Part shown: one piece after another, positions 62,033 to 64,000 of the stretch
Numbering within the stretch: the first letter of the stretch is position 1
How the letters are laid out: every line of letters begins with the position of its first letter
DNA from: Rhynchopus sp. YZ270_cl-10
Lineage: Eukaryota > Euglenozoa > Diplonemea > Diplonemida > Diplonemidae
NCBI GenBank assembly: GCA_964035575.1
Contig: OZ037908.1
Location: forward strand, 186,001-250,000
Direction of reading: 5' to 3'
DNA length: 64,000 bases
Notes under the pieces: model-generated
What the model was told of the DNA's origin: nothing
The model's database searches: none
Seen by the model: only the letters and a program-made list of their open reading frames with translations
Made by a program: the position numbers and the translations under genes

Positions 62033-62570
62033 TATGGATGCACTCTGAACCTTGCATCTTTTGTATGGATGCACTCTGAACCTTGCATCTTTTGTATGGA
62101 TGCACTCTGAACCTTGCATCTTTTGTATGGATGCACTCTGAACCTTGCATCTTTTGTATGGATGCACTCTGAACCTTGTATCTTTTGTATGGATGCACTC
62201 ATCTCCCCCCTTTTGTCCCCTTCCCTTTTTTAAGATACACTATGGACTATGGATACACTCTGAACCTTGCATCTTTTGTATGGATGCACTCTGAACCTTG
62301 TATCTTTTGTATGGATGCACTCATCTCCCCCCTTTTGTCCCCTTCCCTTTTTTAAGATACACTATGGATACACTCTGAACCTTGTATCTTTTGTATGGAT
62401 GCACTCTGAACCTTGTATCTTTTGTATGGATGCACTCATCTCCCCCCTTTGTCCCCTTCCCTTTTTTAAGATACACTATGGATACACTCTGAACCTTGTA
62501 TCTTTTGTATGGATGCACTCTGAACCTTGCATCTTTTGTATGGATGCACTCTGAACCTTGCTTTTTTTTG
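62033..62570. repeat. 31-bp minisatellite, block 1
   Basis: Unit TATGGATGCACTCTGAACC plus TTGCATCTTTTG (31 bp), runs of one to six copies, separated by a second conserved segment CATCTCCCCCCTTTTGTCCC plus CTTCCCTTTTTTAAGATACA. Copies differ mainly by TTGCATC versus TTGTATC. Confidence 0.9.
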
Positions 62571-63060
62571 TATGGCTCATCTCCCCCCTTTTGTCCCCTT
62601 CCCTTTTTGTAACCCTCCCGGCGGCTTTCCGTACCCTCCCGCCAATTTTTCAAGGGACCCCGCCATTTTTCAAGGGATCCCTTGAAAACCGGATTTTTTT
62701 TTTTTGCGAAAACCGGTTGTAGAGGTCGAAATACGCCTGAACTGGTCCCATGTGCGACCTTCCGGGGCAAATCGCGCGTATTTGGTGCACGAGAGTCGTT
62801 TGTGTGGGGGTCTGCCATGTTTGGTGGCCATATACGTGATAGCCCATGTACACGTTTTGTACACAAAAAACCACAAAGTTGGTCGGGCACGGAAAGCCGC
62901 CTGGTCGGGTCACAAAGCTACATCCCGCCCTCCCGCCGCCCTCGGGACCTCCGTCGGAAGGTCAGGGGGCCCTCGGGCCCTTCGGGCCCTCGGGCCTCCC
63001 TGACCTTCCTCCGGGGTCCCTCGGGCTTTGGCGGGAGGGCGGGAAATAACCATTTAAGAT
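62571..63060. mobile_element. Palindrome-rich insertion splitting the minisatellite
   Basis: Non-repeat DNA between two minisatellite blocks. GCGGCTTTCCGT (62621) and ACGGAAAGCCGC (62889) are inverted. CCCGCCCTCCCGCC (62924) and GGCGGGAGGGCGGG (63030) form a second, 14-base perfect inverted pair, with GGAAGGTCAGGG facing CCCTGACCTTCC inside. Likely one or two inserted non-autonomous elements; no coding. Confidence 0.6.
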
Positions 63061-63488
63061 ACACTATGGACTATGGATACACTCTGAACCTTGCATCTTT
63101 TGTATGGATGCACTCTGAACCTTGTATCTTTTGTATGGATGCACTCATCTCCCCCCTTTGTCCCCTTCCCTTTTTTAAGATACACTATGGATACACTCTG
63201 AACCTTGTATCTTTTGTATGGATGCACTCTGAACCTTGCATCTTTTGTATGGATGCACTCTGAACCTTGCTTTTTTTTGTATGGCTCATCTCCCCCCTTT
63301 TGTCCCCTTCCCTTTTTTAAGATACACTATGGACTATGGATACACTCTGAACCTTGCATCTTTTGTATGGATGCACTCTGAACCTTGCATCTTTTGTATG
63401 GATGCACTCTGAACCTTGCATCTTTTGTATGGATGCACTCTGAACCTTGTATCTTTTGTATGGATGCACTCATCTCCCCCCTTTTGTC
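63060..63488. repeat. 31-bp minisatellite, block 2
   Basis: Same unit and spacer organisation as 62033-62570, resuming at AAGATACACTATGG and ending CATCTCCCCCCTTTTGTCG where the 38-bp satellite starts. Confidence 0.9.
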
Positions 63489-64000
63489 GACGTCCGTTTT
63501 GTGCGTCAGAAAACAGCGCGTTCAAAAGCGTCCGTTTTGTGCGTCAGAAAACAGCGCGTTCAAAAGCGTCCGCTTTGTGCGTCGGAAAACAGCGCGTTCA
63601 AAAGCGTCCGTTTTGCGCGTTCGAAAACAGCGCGTTCAAAAGCGTCCGTTTTGCGCGTCAGAAAACAGCGCGTTCAAAAGCGTCCGCTTTGTGCGTCAGA
63701 AAACAGCGCGTTCAAAAGCGTCCGTTTTGCGCGTTCGAAAACAGCGCGTTCAAAAGCGTCCGTTTTGTGCGTCATAAAACAGCGCGTTCAAAAGCGTCCG
63801 TTTTGCGCGTCAGAAAACAGCGCGTTCAAAAGCGTCCGCTTTGTGCGTTCGAAAACAGCGCGTTCAAAAGCGTCCGCTTTGTGCGTTCGAAAACAGCGCG
63901 TTCAAAAGCGTCCGCTTTGTGCGTCAGAAAACAGCGCGTTCAAAAGCGTCCGTTTTGTGCGTTCGAAAACAGCGCGTTCAAAAGCGTCCGTTTTGTGCGT
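63489..64000. repeat. 38-bp satellite, continues past the window
   Basis: Unit CGTCCGTTTTGTGCGTCAG plus AAAACAGCGCGTTCAAAAG, about 13.5 copies. Variable sites are CGTCCG(T/C), G(T/C)GCGT and (CAG or TCG). A 38-bp period makes one reading frame pass through all three phases; there is no stop, so long artificial frames appear. Confidence 0.95.

Noticed and set aside
62321-63777. Long frames across the 31-bp and 38-bp arrays
   Set aside because: They follow from periodic repeats without stops; no protein-like features.

Overview
This is nuclear DNA of a unicellular eukaryote. Every gene I can support lies on the minus strand. Most genes are long uninterrupted frames separated by A/T-tract-rich spacers full of short repeats, and two genes show cis-introns with 5' splice sites GTATGC or GTATGG. 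A one-way gene cluster, long mostly intronless frames and a catalytic adenylyl cyclase motif of trypanosomatid type (K-T-I-G-D-A-F-M) all suggest Euglenozoa, perhaps a diplonemid. This is an inference: no rRNA, tRNA or spliced-leader gene was found to settle it.

Layout. 1-1500: degenerate satellite with a 536-bp higher-order repeat. 1559-5250: broken retroelement between identical 170-bp direct repeats. 5826-6845: large fold-back element. 7475-18046: four membrane class III cyclase paralogs in tandem, mosaics of one another. 18330-21880: a two-exon gene for a ubiquitin-like plus DUF4116-repeat protein. 23854-25359: an RNA ligase of T4 Rnl1 type. 25579-43700: gene-poor, packed with MITEs (one hAT-like with an 8-bp target duplication, one nested transposon pair) and with many 30-120 bp hairpin modules. 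43753-51043: a PH-like protein, a carotenoid oxygenase and a NYN-domain protein with a basic tail. 51044-55650: repeats. 55652-58762: a secreted beta-helix protein gene with at least three exons. 59020-60756: a fifth cyclase paralog. 60757-64000: hairpin repeats, then 31-bp and 38-bp tandem arrays running off the window.

The clearest functional theme is cyclic-nucleotide signalling. Three paralogs keep a complete adenylyl cyclase catalytic set followed by a degenerate second cyclase domain; two carry only a degenerate cyclase domain and may be regulatory partners. The other genes do not form an obvious pathway.

The most unusual signal is the set of short modules, all found on the plus strand (antisense to the genes), in which the stem of a hairpin changes on both sides while the loop (CCTCTCGTG-like) and flanks stay constant. 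Compensatory change is what a selected RNA or DNA structure would leave. I do not recognise this family.
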